Below are positions 54,994-63,851 of a stretch of DNA of 64,000 bases, piece after piece. The notes under the pieces were generated by a model. That model did no database searches, was not told where the DNA came from, and was given only the letters and a program-made list of their open reading frames with translations. The translations under genes and the position numbers were made by a program. The stretch lies in NCBI RefSeq assembly GCF_000953675.1, contig NZ_LN679998.1, forward strand, positions 331,811 to 395,810. Reading direction: 5' to 3'. The stretch is from Paraclostridium sordellii. GTDB lineage: Bacteria; Bacillota; Clostridia; Peptostreptococcales; Peptostreptococcaceae. Numbering within the stretch: position 1 is the stretch's first letter; each line of letters begins with the position of its first letter.

Positions 54994-57123
54994 ATGAAAA
55001 AACAATTAAATATAATTAAAAGGGATGGAAGCATTGCAGAGTTTGATAAGACTAAGATAGAAAATGCAATACTTAAAGCTATGAAGTATGGAAGTGGAAT
55101 ATATGAAGAAGAAATAGCTAATGAAATAGCTAATCAAATAGAAGTTAAATGTAACGAAAATCCACATTTATCCACTGTAAATCAAGTTGAAGACATGGTT
55201 TATGAAAGTTTAATTAATCATAAGCATGAATTAACAGCTAAAGCTTATGAGGGGTATAGAGCTGTTCAATCTTTTAAAAGAGAAGTTAATACTACTGATG
55301 ATAGTATATTAGGACTTTTAGATAATAGTAATGAAGATGTAATAAATGAAAATTCTAATAAAAACGGATTACTAGCATCTACTCAAAGAGATTTAATTGC
55401 TGGGGAAGTGTCTAAGGATATAGCAAGAAGAAAATTAATACCAGCTCACATAGCACATGCACATGATGAAGGTGTTCTTCACTATCATGATATGGACTAT
55501 GCAATACAACCTATTCATAACTGTATGCTTATAAATTTAGAAGATATGCTAAGTAACGGAACGGTAATAAGTAATAAGTTAGTAGAGTCTCCTAAGTCAT
55601 TTACAACAGCATGTACAGTGACTACTCAAATAATAGCACAAATAGCTAGTGGACAGTATGGTGGAAACTCTATAACTATAAAACATATAGCACCATTTTT
55701 AAGAGTATCTTATGATAAATACTATAATAAATATATTCAAAAATACTCAGAAGAAATGGCAAAAGAATTAGCTGAAGATAGAATGATGGAAGAATTAAAG
55801 GGTGGTATACAAACCATAAGATATCAACTATCTACTTTATATACAAGTAATGGTCAATCACCATTTTCTACAATATATCTAGAAATCGAAGAAGGTCATG
55901 AGTATGAAAGAGAAATGGCCTTAATTTGTGAGGAAATGATTCTTCAAAGATTAGAAGGAATGAAAAACTACAAGGGGCAAGAAGTTGGAGAAGAATTCCC
56001 AAAATTAGTTTATCTTTTAGATGAGCATAACTGCTTAGAAGGTGGAAAATATGATTATATTACTAAATTAGCAGCTAAATGTAGTACTAAAAGATTAGTT
56101 CCAGATTATCAAAGTGCTAAAATAATGAGAAAAAATTATGAAGGAAACACATTCCCTCCAATGGGATGTAGAAGTCATTTATCTCCATGGAAAGATGAAA
56201 ATGGAAACTATAAATGGTATGGAAGATTTAACCAGGGCGTTATATCTTTAAATTTAGTACAAGTTGCATTAACTGCTAATAAAGATATGGACAAGTTCTG
56301 GGAAGTACTAGATGAAAGATTAGAACTTTGTAAAGAAGCTTTAATGGTTAGACATGATTTATTAAAAGGTGTAATTTCAGATGTTTCACCTATCCATTGG
56401 CAACATGGTGGAATTGCAAGACTTAAAAAAGGAGAAAAGATTGATCCATTATTAGAAAATGGATATTCAACTCTTTCTTTAGGTTATGTTGGTGTGTATG
56501 AAATGACTCAAGCGATGCTTGAAGTAAGTCATACAACTAAAGAAGGTGAGGAATTTGCTTTAAAAGTAATGAATTACTTAAATGATACCTGCCAAAAGTG
56601 GAAGGATGAAACTGGACTTGGATTTGGACTATATGGAACTCCAGGAGAAAGTTTAACTTCAAGATTCTGTAGAATAGATAAACAAAAATTCGGTGAAATA
56701 AAAAATGTAACAGATAGAATGTATTACACAAACTCATATCATGTTCATGTAAGTGAAGAAATAGATGCTTTTGAAAAACTTAAATTTGAAAGTCAATTCC
56801 ATGATATAAGTTTAGGTGGATGTATAAGTTATATAGAAGTTCCAGACATGAGTAAAAACTTACCGGCTGTTGAACAAATAATAAACTATATATACCATAA
56901 TATACAATATGCTGAAATAAATACGAAGCCGGATATCTGTTATTCTTGTGGGTTTACTGGAGAAATAAAGCTTGATAAAGATTTAGAATGGTATTGCCCA
57001 AACTGTGGAAATAAAGATAAAAATGAGATGCAAGTTATGAGAAGAACGTGCGGATATATAGGTGCAAATATGTGGGGTAAAGGTCGTACGCAAGAGATAG
57101 GACAAAGAGTATTACATCTATAG
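54994..57123 (+). CDS. nrdD: Anaerobic class III ribonucleotide reductase
   Basis: A 709-residue glycyl-radical enzyme making deoxyribonucleotides without oxygen. Residues about 1-95 are an ATP-cone allosteric domain (KRDGSIAEFDKTKIENAI). The catalytic barrel follows, with CTVTTQIIAQIASGQYGG near 200. The C-terminus has zinc cysteines CYSCGFTG and YCPNCGNK, then the glycyl-radical motif RRTCGYIGANMWGKGR ending in RVLHL. GGAGAG precedes the ATG. nrdG follows 16 nt later. Confidence 0.95.
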   Translation: MKKQLNIIKRDGSIAEFDKTKIENAILKAMKYGSGIYEEEIANEIANQIEVKCNENPHLSTVNQVEDMVYESLINHKHELTAKAYEGYRAVQSFKREVNTTDDSILGLLDNSNEDVINENSNKNGLLASTQRDLIAGEVSKDIARRKLIPAHIAHAHDEGVLHYHDMDYAIQPIHNCMLINLEDMLSNGTVISNKLVESPKSFTTACTVTTQIIAQIASGQYGGNSITIKHIAPFLRVSYDKYYNKYIQKYSEEMAKELAEDRMMEELKGGIQTIRYQLSTLYTSNGQSPFSTIYLEIEEGHEYEREMALICEEMILQRLEGMKNYKGQEVGEEFPKLVYLLDEHNCLEGGKYDYITKLAAKCSTKRLVPDYQSAKIMRKNYEGNTFPPMGCRSHLSPWKDENGNYKWYGRFNQGVISLNLVQVALTANKDMDKFWEVLDERLELCKEALMVRHDLLKGVISDVSPIHWQHGGIARLKKGEKIDPLLENGYSTLSLGYVGVYEMTQAMLEVSHTTKEGEEFALKVMNYLNDTCQKWKDETGLGFGLYGTPGESLTSRFCRIDKQKFGEIKNVTDRMYYTNSYHVHVSEEIDAFEKLKFESQFHDISLGGCISYIEVPDMSKNLPAVEQIINYIYHNIQYAEINTKPDICYSCGFTGEIKLDKDLEWYCPNCGNKDKNEMQVMRRTCGYIGANMWGKGRTQEIGQRVLHL

Positions 57124-57139
57124 GGTTGGAGTGATTAAA

Positions 57140-57643
57140 GTGAAGTTTTCTAAGATAAAAGATAACGACATAGCCAATGGATTAGGAATAACTATGTCTT
57201 TTTGGACACAAGGATGTCCACATCATTGTAATGGATGTTTCAATAAAGAAACATGGGATTTTGAAGGTGGCAAAGAGTTTACACAAGATGATTTAGACTA
57301 TATTATAGAGAATATAAATAAAAATAATATAAAACGTGATTTATCTGTATTAGGAGGCGAACCATTGTGTCCTCAAAATATTGAAGGCGTAATATATTTA
57401 TGTAAAGAATTCAAACGCAATTATCCAGAAAAACTTATATACTTATGGACTGGCTATACAATAGAAAATTTTAATGAAACGCAAAAAGAAATTTTAAATT
57501 ATATAGATATATTAGTTGATGGCAAATTTGAGGAAGATAGAAAAAATCTATCTATTAAATTAAGAGGATCGTCAAATCAAAGAGTAATAGATGTTAAACA
57601 GTATCTAGAGAGTGATTCAGTAATATTATATAAATTAAGTTAA
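57140..57643 (+). CDS. nrdG: Anaerobic ribonucleotide reductase activating protein
   Basis: About 167 residues, a minimal radical-SAM activase. The cluster motif C-x3-C-x2-C is in GCPHHCNGCFN (about residues 26-36). It generates the glycyl radical on NrdD using S-adenosylmethionine. SVLGGEPLCPQN matches the family's SAM region. GTG at 57140 is chosen because TTGGAGTG supplies the ribosome site; the GTG at 57131 overlaps it. Confidence 0.93.
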   Translation: MKFSKIKDNDIANGLGITMSFWTQGCPHHCNGCFNKETWDFEGGKEFTQDDLDYIIENINKNNIKRDLSVLGGEPLCPQNIEGVIYLCKEFKRNYPEKLIYLWTGYTIENFNETQKEILNYIDILVDGKFEEDRKNLSIKLRGSSNQRVIDVKQYLESDSVILYKLS

Positions 57644-57645
57644 AG

Positions 57646-57685
57646 AAAACTAGTTAAATACTAAGTATTTAACTAGTTTTTTTAT
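57646..57685 (+). terminator. Intrinsic terminator after nrdDG
   Basis: Near-perfect stem AAACTAGTTAAATACT with complement and a seven-T tail. Confidence 0.9.
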
Positions 57686-57735
57686 TTTCATAAAAATATA
57701 TACAAAGTAATTTTAAAAGTGGAGATAATAAATAC

Positions 57736-57785
57736 TAGTTACGAATAAGTAACTAATTGTTAAGTTATTTGAAAGTTGATATATT
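57736..57785 (+). promoter_or_regulatory. Palindromic operator plus promoter of trxA
   Basis: TAGTTAC-GAATAA-GTAACTA (57736-57755), TTGTTA -35 (57757-57762), 17 bp, TATATT (57780-57785). The palindrome abuts the -35, a typical activator position. The same arrangement precedes the DUF2156 gene at 49626. Confidence 0.7.
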
Positions 57786-57823
57786 AATCTTAGAAATTAT
57801 AGGAATATAAAGGAGCGATAATA

Positions 57824-58138
57824 ATGACTAGAATAATAGAGACTGAAGAATTTAAAAATGAAGTAGAAAATGCAACAGAAACAACTATAGTAGATTTCTT
57901 TGCAACATGGTGTGGACCATGTAAGATGTTATCACCTGTATTTGAAGAAATAGATAAAAATGTAGAAGAAGCTAAGTTTTTAAAAGTAGATATAGATAAA
58001 AGCTTAGATTTAGCTAGAAGATTTGAAGTAACTACAGTTCCAACTGTTATAGTTTTTAAAGATGGAAAAGAAGCAGATAGATTAGTTGGATTTATACCAA
58101 AGCAAAAATTAGAGGAAATGGTAAAAGCCCATATATAA
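57824..58138 (+). CDS. trxA: Thioredoxin
   Basis: A 104-residue thioredoxin with the classic active site WCGPCK (Cys30 and Cys33) and the cis-proline in TTVPTVIVF (near residue 74). It reduces protein disulfides in the cytosol. The next gene, a flavoprotein reductase, starts 23 nt later, so the two form a reducing system. AAGGAGCG precedes the ATG. Confidence 0.95.
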   Translation: MTRIIETEEFKNEVENATETTIVDFFATWCGPCKMLSPVFEEIDKNVEEAKFLKVDIDKSLDLARRFEVTTVPTVIVFKDGKEADRLVGFIPKQKLEEMVKAHI

Positions 58139-58161
58139 ATTAGTAGAAAGGGTTGAAGTTT

Positions 58162-59031
58162 ATGAGATATGATATAGCTATAGTAGGAAGTGGGCCAGCT
58201 GGATTAGCAGCTGCCATAAACGCTAAAATAAGAAATAAAAATATAATATTATTTGGGAATGAAAATGGAAGTGAAAAGCTTATAAAAGCACCATCTATAG
58301 ATAATTATCTAGGTATTTATGATGTAAGTGGAAAAGCATTAAGCGAAAAGTTTATTAATCATATAAAGGAAATGGAAATAGAGATAACTCAAGAGAGGGT
58401 TAACAATGTATATAGTATGGGAGACTATTTTACATTACTTGTAGGTGAAAAAACATATGAAGCTACTACTGTAATAATAGCTACAGGTGTTCAATATGGT
58501 AAAAAGATAAAAGGGGAAGAAGACTACCTAGGAAAAGGTGTAGGATATTGTGCTACTTGTGATGCTGGATTGTATAGAGATAAGGTTGTAGCCATTATAG
58601 GATACAATCATGAAGGAGAAGAAGATGCAAACTTTTTAAGTGAAATAGCTTCTAAAGTTTACTATATACCTATGTATAAGTTAGAAAATAAATTAGATTC
58701 TTCTATAGAAATAATCAATAGTATACCTTTAGAAATAAAAGGAGAAAACTTAGCAAATAAATTAATTTTAAAAGATAGAGAACTAGATATAGATGGGGTT
58801 TTTGTTATAAAGGATAGCGTATCACCAAGTTATATGGTACCGGGGTTAGAAGCAGATGGACCTCATATAAAAACAGATAGAGAAATGAGAACCAATATTG
58901 CTGGATTATATGCAGCTGGAGATTGTGCAGGTAAGCCATATCAATATATTAAGTCTGCAGGCCAAGGTCAAATGGCAGTTTCAAGCGCCATATCGCAACT
59001 TGATCAATTAAGGATTAAAAATATGAAATAA
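58162..59031 (+). CDS. Thioredoxin reductase-like flavoprotein, probably ferredoxin-dependent
   Basis: A 289-residue FAD protein of the TrxB fold. FAD loop GSGPAGLAAA (residues 9-18), the redox pair C130-A-T-C133 (CATCDAGLY), and GDCAGKPYQYIKSAGQGQMA near the C-terminus (split by position) are intact. But the NADPH-binding parts are gone: the usual GGGNSA-type loop is GYNHEGEEDAN, and the HRRxxxR segment is replaced by YIPMYKLENK. This matches described clostridial ferredoxin-dependent flavin thioredoxin reductases, which take electrons from ferredoxin. The ATG at 58162 is used; a TTG at 58153 lies on the ribosome site. Confidence 0.82.
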   Translation: MRYDIAIVGSGPAGLAAAINAKIRNKNIILFGNENGSEKLIKAPSIDNYLGIYDVSGKALSEKFINHIKEMEIEITQERVNNVYSMGDYFTLLVGEKTYEATTVIIATGVQYGKKIKGEEDYLGKGVGYCATCDAGLYRDKVVAIIGYNHEGEEDANFLSEIASKVYYIPMYKLENKLDSSIEIINSIPLEIKGENLANKLILKDRELDIDGVFVIKDSVSPSYMVPGLEADGPHIKTDREMRTNIAGLYAAGDCAGKPYQYIKSAGQGQMAVSSAISQLDQLRIKNMK

Positions 59032-59049
59032 AATATAAACATAAATATA

Positions 59050-59104
59050 AATAACCTATAAATTTATCTATTGTTAATAATGTAAATTTATAGGTTATTT
59101 TTTA
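59050..59104 (+). terminator. Intrinsic terminator after the thioredoxin operon
   Basis: AATAACCTATAAATTTA pairs with its complement across a 15-nt loop and ends in TTTTTTT. Confidence 0.85.
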
Positions 59105-59169
59105 TTAATTTTATTATAGAAAAAAACTATAAGTGAACATAGATTAAATAAAATTCATAATAATCAAAA

Positions 59170-59212
59170 TTGGACAAATTATCAGTTGTATTATAATCTT
59201 GTATACACAACT
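59170..59212 (+). promoter_or_regulatory. Promoter and possible autoregulatory operator of the HxlR gene
   Basis: TTGGAC (59170-59175), 16 bp, TATAAT (59192-59197). AGTTGT (59184-59189) and ACAACT (59207-59212) flank the -10 as an inverted repeat and could bind the regulator itself. Confidence 0.5.
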
Positions 59213-59234
59213 AAAAAGTCAGGAGGACAAATTA

Positions 59235-59567
59235 ATGTACAATGTAAATGATATGACATATGATTGTCCAGTTGAAGCTCTATCTAATATTTTAGGTAAA
59301 AAATGGGTAGGGAAAATACTTTGGGTAATTCAAGATAATAAAATAAGATTTGGGGAGTTACAAAGAAAGATAGAAGGATGTAGTAAAAAAATGCTAACTC
59401 AACAGTTAGATTTATTAATAGAGAACAATATAGTTATAAATGATAAAAAGACAATAAATAATAGTGTAGAATCTACTTATTACTTAAGTGAAGGTGGGTT
59501 ACTACTGCTTCATATAATGGCTAATATGATAGAATGGAGCAATAAACATATAGTATGTGAAGACTAA
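59235..59567 (+). CDS. HxlR/DUF24-family redox-type regulator
   Basis: About 110 residues, a winged-helix HxlR (MarR/DUF24) protein: CPVEALSNILGKKW near the N-terminus, then RFGELQRKIEGCSKKMLTQQLDLL. Cys11 in YDCPVE is at the position of the thiol sensor in YodB/HypR, so it may respond to disulfide or electrophile stress. It follows the thioredoxin genes and precedes a TcyP-like symporter gene; both are candidate targets. ATG at 59235 lies after AGGAGGA; an upstream frame to 59199 has no ribosome site. Confidence 0.82.
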   Translation: MYNVNDMTYDCPVEALSNILGKKWVGKILWVIQDNKIRFGELQRKIEGCSKKMLTQQLDLLIENNIVINDKKTINNSVESTYYLSEGGLLLLHIMANMIEWSNKHIVCED

Positions 59568-59679
59568 TATTATAAATAGGAGTTACCAAAAAGTTACTAG
59601 TTGATATTGATACAAGGTCTTGTTATTATTAGTAAACAAGCAAAGCCTTTAACTTTGCAAAAAGTCTAAGGAGGAACAT

Positions 59680-61050
59680 ATGAATTATACATTTTTTTCA
59701 GAATTTCTTATGGTAACTAATTGGTTAACGGTGTTATCTATAGGGATATTAGTTGGACTATTTTTTATAGTTAAAAAATTAAGTAACAAATTAAATTTTA
59801 CTAAATTGATGATTGTATCAATTGTAATGGGTATTGGATTAGGAGTAGTGATTCAAGCCATAGCAGGATTCCCAAATGACCCAACAAAGGTGAATTGGCT
59901 AAATGAAGTATCTAAATGGTATGGATTATTTGGATATGGATTTATGGATCTTTTAAAAATGCTAGTGGTACCTTTAGTATTTGTATCAATTGTAAGAGTG
60001 ATTATGAACCTAAAAGAAGGTGAAAATCTAGGAAAACTTACAGGTAGAACTATAATCATGTTACTTGGAACAACAGCTATAGCTGCTACAATAGGAATAA
60101 TAGTTGGTAATTTATTCCAGTTAGGAGTAGGCCAAGAAGTTGTAAAACAAGCTACTGAGGATATGAGAGAGATAACACCTATAGTAGATACTTTAAGAGG
60201 TTTACTACCATCAAACCCGGTGGATGCTATGGCTAAAGCTAATGTAGTAGCAATAGTTATATTTGCAGGATTCTTAGGAATAGCAATAAAGAGACTTAGT
60301 AAAAAACATGCACAAACAATTAAGCCTTTTGTAGACTTAATTGAAGCATTTTATAAAATAATAATAAGTGTGTCTATAACGGTTATAAAATTAATGCCTT
60401 ACGCAGTTGTTGCACTTATGGCAACATCTATAGTAGATAGAGGAATAACATCTATAATAGATGTTATAGATTTTATATTAGCGTTATATGTAAGTGTTAT
60501 TATAATGTTTATAGTACATTTAATAATAATATCAATAAATGGTGTTAATCCATTAAAATATTTAAAGAATGTATCAAAACCACTTATATTGGCTTTTACA
60601 TCAAGATCAAGTTTAGGGACTTTGCCAGTAACTATTGAGACACTTACAGATAATTTAAAAGTAGATCAAGGAATATCTAGTTTCGTTGGAAGCTTAGGAG
60701 CTAATATGGGGATGAATGGATGTGCAGGAATATATCCTGCATTAATGGCTGTTACTGTTGCCAATATGTCAGGAACTCCAATGAATTTTAGTTTCTATAT
60801 AATGTTACTTATAGTAATAACTATAAGTTCGTTAGGTATTGCGGGTATACCAGGAACAGCTACAATGTCTGTATCAGTAGTTATATCAGGTATGGGTATG
60901 GGTGCGTACTTCCCATTATTAGGAGGAATACTTGCTATAGATCCTATACTAGACATGGGGCGTACAATGCTTAATGTAAATGGTGCAATGGCTTCAACAA
61001 TAGCAGTTGCAAATTCATTTAATGAAATTGATAAAAAGAATATAAAATAA
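59680..61050 (+). CDS. Dicarboxylate/amino acid:cation symporter, TcyP-like
   Basis: A 456-residue SDF-family (DAACS) transporter with eight helices and two re-entrant loops. Landmarks are DLLKMLVVPLVFVSIV, the serine-rich loop SRSSLGTLPVTI, NMGMNGCAGIYPA (replacing NMDG..) and GIPGTATMS. This TSRSS/NMGMNG combination is seen in the L-cystine transporter group TcyP/YdjN rather than in dicarboxylate carriers, and the neighbouring thiol genes fit cystine uptake. Substrate is inferred. AAGGAGG precedes ATG. Confidence 0.8.
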   Translation: MNYTFFSEFLMVTNWLTVLSIGILVGLFFIVKKLSNKLNFTKLMIVSIVMGIGLGVVIQAIAGFPNDPTKVNWLNEVSKWYGLFGYGFMDLLKMLVVPLVFVSIVRVIMNLKEGENLGKLTGRTIIMLLGTTAIAATIGIIVGNLFQLGVGQEVVKQATEDMREITPIVDTLRGLLPSNPVDAMAKANVVAIVIFAGFLGIAIKRLSKKHAQTIKPFVDLIEAFYKIIISVSITVIKLMPYAVVALMATSIVDRGITSIIDVIDFILALYVSVIIMFIVHLIIISINGVNPLKYLKNVSKPLILAFTSRSSLGTLPVTIETLTDNLKVDQGISSFVGSLGANMGMNGCAGIYPALMAVTVANMSGTPMNFSFYIMLLIVITISSLGIAGIPGTATMSVSVVISGMGMGAYFPLLGGILAIDPILDMGRTMLNVNGAMASTIAVANSFNEIDKKNIK

Positions 61051-61052
61051 GA

Positions 61053-61085
61053 AATAAGCTAGAAGATATCTTCTAGCTTATTTTA
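61053..61085. terminator. Bidirectional terminator between symporter and CPBP genes
   Basis: AATAAGCTAGAAGA stem with its complement; T-rich flank on the plus side. It overlaps the stop of the opposing CPBP gene. Confidence 0.78.
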
Positions 61086-61852
61086 GTTTTTAAATGATTA
61101 TTAGAAAATTTCAATATGAAAAGTCCGACTAAAGCAGTAATGACTGATATAATTATATGCATGTCCACTGAATATGTAAATATGTATGAACAAGCATTAT
61201 CCAAAGCATGAAATAAAATACATAGCCAAATGCTTTTAGTTTGAGTGTATATAAATGTTAATACAAATGAAGAAGCTATACAACTTAATGCAAATGGTAA
61301 AAAATTTAATTCCTGTTGAGGTGAACCAGAAATAAACCATAGAGGTATATGCCAAATAGACCATATAATACCTATAATTAAAGAACTTTTTATAGATGAA
61401 AATCTACAAAGAAGTTTAGGAAGTAATACACCTCTCCATCCTATTTCTTCTAATCCTCCTCCAAATATCATAACTGGAGTTATCCAACTTAAAAAGATTA
61501 AAGGAGAGTTAAGTAATACCTTATGCTCCTTAAAGAAACTAATTACAATAAAAGGAATACTCCATAAAATTAGAGATGTTATTAATACGTATAAATAATC
61601 TCTAAAACTTTTTTTTATATTTATACAGCTTCTTAAGAAAGCCTTAAATTCCGACTTAGAATAAAATTTTTTCTTAACCAATAAGCCAGCTATAGATGGC
61701 GAATACCCTGATAAACCATAAAATATCATGAATACAGGTGAACCGTATTTGATGATTCCAAGTTGAGTAAGAGGTATAGTTACACTAAAAGCTATAGTAC
61801 AAATGATTACCACAATGATAAAAAAGTATTTGATTTCTTTTGATAAAATCAT
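61073..61852 (-). CDS. CPBP-family intramembrane metalloprotease
   Basis: A 259-residue membrane protein with seven to eight helices. The Abi/CPBP signature is complete: EEIGWRG (motif 1, about 135-141), WHIPLWF (motif 2, about 167-173), and FHALDN (about 216-221), the Glu and His residues that hold the catalytic metal. Bacterial relatives process or protect against peptides or toxins; the substrate is unknown. It faces the symporter gene and shares a terminator. Confidence 0.87.
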   Translation of the reverse strand: MILSKEIKYFFIIVVIICTIAFSVTIPLTQLGIIKYGSPVFMIFYGLSGYSPSIAGLLVKKKFYSKSEFKAFLRSCINIKKSFRDYLYVLITSLILWSIPFIVISFFKEHKVLLNSPLIFLSWITPVMIFGGGLEEIGWRGVLLPKLLCRFSSIKSSLIIGIIWSIWHIPLWFISGSPQQELNFLPFALSCIASSFVLTFIYTQTKSIWLCILFHALDNACSYIFTYSVDMHIIISVITALVGLFILKFSNNHLKTKIS

Positions 61853-61968
61853 TTTATAACCTCCGAATTTAGCTAAAGTTTTAAATTACATTGTAATAAT
61901 AACAATATAAATTTAACAATACAATGCAAAATAAATTAATCTAAATTTAGAAAAAATTTAAAATATAA

Positions 61969-63009
61969 TTAGTGAATGACAAAAAAATAATTTATTAAAG
62001 ATAGTATTGCCGTAATTAAGAAGCATAAAGCAATTACTATTAAATTTCTTTTTTTATGCATCATAATTATTGCTATATATTCACGAATTAATGCATTAGG
62101 TAGAAAATATAATGCTGTTTTAGAACCTATGCCTTGGCTGTTAAGATTAGCCATTTTAGAATAAAGGCCAGCTCTAAATACATGATAATTATTAGTTACA
62201 AAGATACTTTTGTATCCAGTGGGCATTAATTTATCCATTATTGATTTTGAAAATTTCATGTTTTGTAAAGTATTTACGGATTTATCTTCTACTAAGGTAT
62301 TTTCCTTCGGAATTCCTTTGCTTATAGCACATTTTTTCATAGCTAATCCTTCTGAAATCATCTCATCTGGACCTTGACCACCAGAAAAAATTATTTTAGG
62401 TGGAGAATTAACTATGGATTGCTCATTATAAAACCTAATAGCTTTATCTATTCTACTTGCAAGTAAAGGAGGAACTTTATCCCCTATAACTCTGCTTCCT
62501 AAAACTACAATAAAGTCTTGATTTTTTTTAGGTCTATTAAATTGTGAAATAAATGAAATCATTAAAAAGTTAAATATACTAAATAAGAAGTAAATTTCTA
62601 CTAATACAAATCCACTTAAAAATATATTTAAATCAGGAGATAAAAATTTCCCAGGGTTAAATATAACTAAAATAACATGTAATAATAGTGCTATGCCTAA
62701 AAATAAAGTTAGTAAATTAGGTAGTTTTTTACTTTCTTTTTTCATTACGATTTTAGCATTTATAAACAAACCAATTATAAGAGCATAAATACCAAATGTA
62801 ATTACTATTAAAAATAATAAGAAAAGGATTAAAAATAATATTATTAATATTTTACTTTGAGAAGCAAAAGCTATATAAGTAAATGTTATTAGAACTGAAA
62901 AAATAAATAAATTAAATAGAAAACCATTAATAAGTTTTCTTTTATCGTTTAAATAAGACATAAGAAATATTGCTAAAGTTATTAATGGAAAAATCAATAT
63001 GAAGTTCAT
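61969..63009 (-). CDS. YdcF/DUF218-family membrane protein
   Basis: A 346-residue protein: four or five N-terminal helices (about 1-150), a DUF218 domain (about 165-310), and one C-terminal helix. DUF218 marks are FIVVLGSRVIGDKVPP, FSGGQGPDE and TNNYHVFRAGL-type strands. Such proteins (SanA, ElyC) act in envelope maintenance and antibiotic tolerance, possibly on lipid-linked precursors; no activity is proven. GGAGGTGAA precedes the ATG on the minus strand. Confidence 0.83.
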   Translation of the reverse strand: MNFILIFPLITLAIFLMSYLNDKRKLINGFLFNLFIFSVLITFTYIAFASQSKILIILFLILFLLFLIVITFGIYALIIGLFINAKIVMKKESKKLPNLLTLFLGIALLLHVILVIFNPGKFLSPDLNIFLSGFVLVEIYFLFSIFNFLMISFISQFNRPKKNQDFIVVLGSRVIGDKVPPLLASRIDKAIRFYNEQSIVNSPPKIIFSGGQGPDEMISEGLAMKKCAISKGIPKENTLVEDKSVNTLQNMKFSKSIMDKLMPTGYKSIFVTNNYHVFRAGLYSKMANLNSQGIGSKTALYFLPNALIREYIAIIMMHKKRNLIVIALCFLITAILSLINYFFVIH

Positions 63010-63184
63010 AGTTCACCTCCAAATTAAACTGATATTTTAATATAAATATACCCAAATAATATCTAAAAAGATGTATCATATAAAAATAAATTTAAAATTG
63101 AAAATTAAGAAAATTGAAAAAATAATATTGTGAATGATATAATACTATTAAAATAATAAATTTACATTTATAGGGGGTTATATA

Positions 63185-63397
63185 TTGGGGAAGTATTTAG
63201 TTAGAATAATTAAAAATATTATATTAATAATTTTAATAGCTTATGGATATATGTATTTTACAGAAAGCTTACATGTAACTAATGAACCTATTTTTAAATT
63301 GATAGTTATAACTTTTTTATTTTCAAGCATGATTATAATAGGGCTTAAATTATTTTTTGAAAATAATAAAATAGATAATAATATAGATATAGACTAA
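63185..63397 (+). CDS. Small two-helix membrane protein
   Basis: A 70-residue protein of unknown function, with two hydrophobic helices (about 8-25 and 38-58) and a charged C-terminus (FENNKIDNNIDID). I recognise no family. The TTG start has AGGGGG 8 nt upstream. No operon partner in range except the divergent YdcF gene. Confidence 0.55.
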   Translation: MGKYLVRIIKNIILIILIAYGYMYFTESLHVTNEPIFKLIVITFLFSSMIIIGLKLFFENNKIDNNIDID

Positions 63398-63472
63398 AGG
63401 TAATTGTATTTGATATATATTTCTTGTAATATAAAATAAAAATTATTAAGTTTAACAAAGAGAGGGAATTAT

Positions 63473-63772
63473 ATGCAAAAGATAGTTGCTATATGTGAAA
63501 GTATAGAATGTGGAAGTCTTTTAAAAGATGAAAGTGTTAAATTAGGATATGAATTTAAATTTGAAATTCAAGAAGGTAATGAAATATTAAATAAATTATC
63601 AGACGAAGAAATAAAATCAGCAAAAACAGTTTTATTTGCAATAAATAAAAGTATAGAAGAAGTAGAAGACATTGAAAGGTTTATAGATGTTGAATATTAT
63701 GAAGTTCAACCTAGTATAGTAATGAGTAGTGCTCACCAAGTAATAAAAGAAATAGCTGATGATATAAGCTAA
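63473..63772 (+). CDS. Orphan PTS EIIB(fructose)-like small protein
   Basis: A 99-residue single-domain protein. VAICESIECGS at the N-terminus is placed like the phospho-cysteine loop VAVTACPTGIAHT of fructose-type IIB domains; the Cys is kept (C8) but the TGIAHT part is lost. The body follows the IIB pattern (EFKFEIQEGNEILNKLSDEEIKSA..VLFAINK, split by position). No PTS IIA or IIC gene is near. It may be a stand-alone regulator or a decayed IIB. GAGAGGG precedes the ATG. It is the last gene before an rRNA operon leader. Confidence 0.55.
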   Translation: MQKIVAICESIECGSLLKDESVKLGYEFKFEIQEGNEILNKLSDEEIKSAKTVLFAINKSIEEVEDIERFIDVEYYEVQPSIVMSSAHQVIKEIADDIS

Positions 63773-63774
63773 TA

Positions 63775-63806
63775 AAGGACTGTGAATTCACAGTTCTTTT
63801 TTATTT
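63775..63806 (+). terminator. Intrinsic terminator before rRNA promoter
   Basis: AGGACTGTGA pairs with TCACAGTTCT (one G-T pair) and is followed by a T-run. Confidence 0.88.
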
Positions 63807-63851
63807 AAAATAAAAAAATATAAAAAAATAAAATTAAATTTTAAAAAAGTG

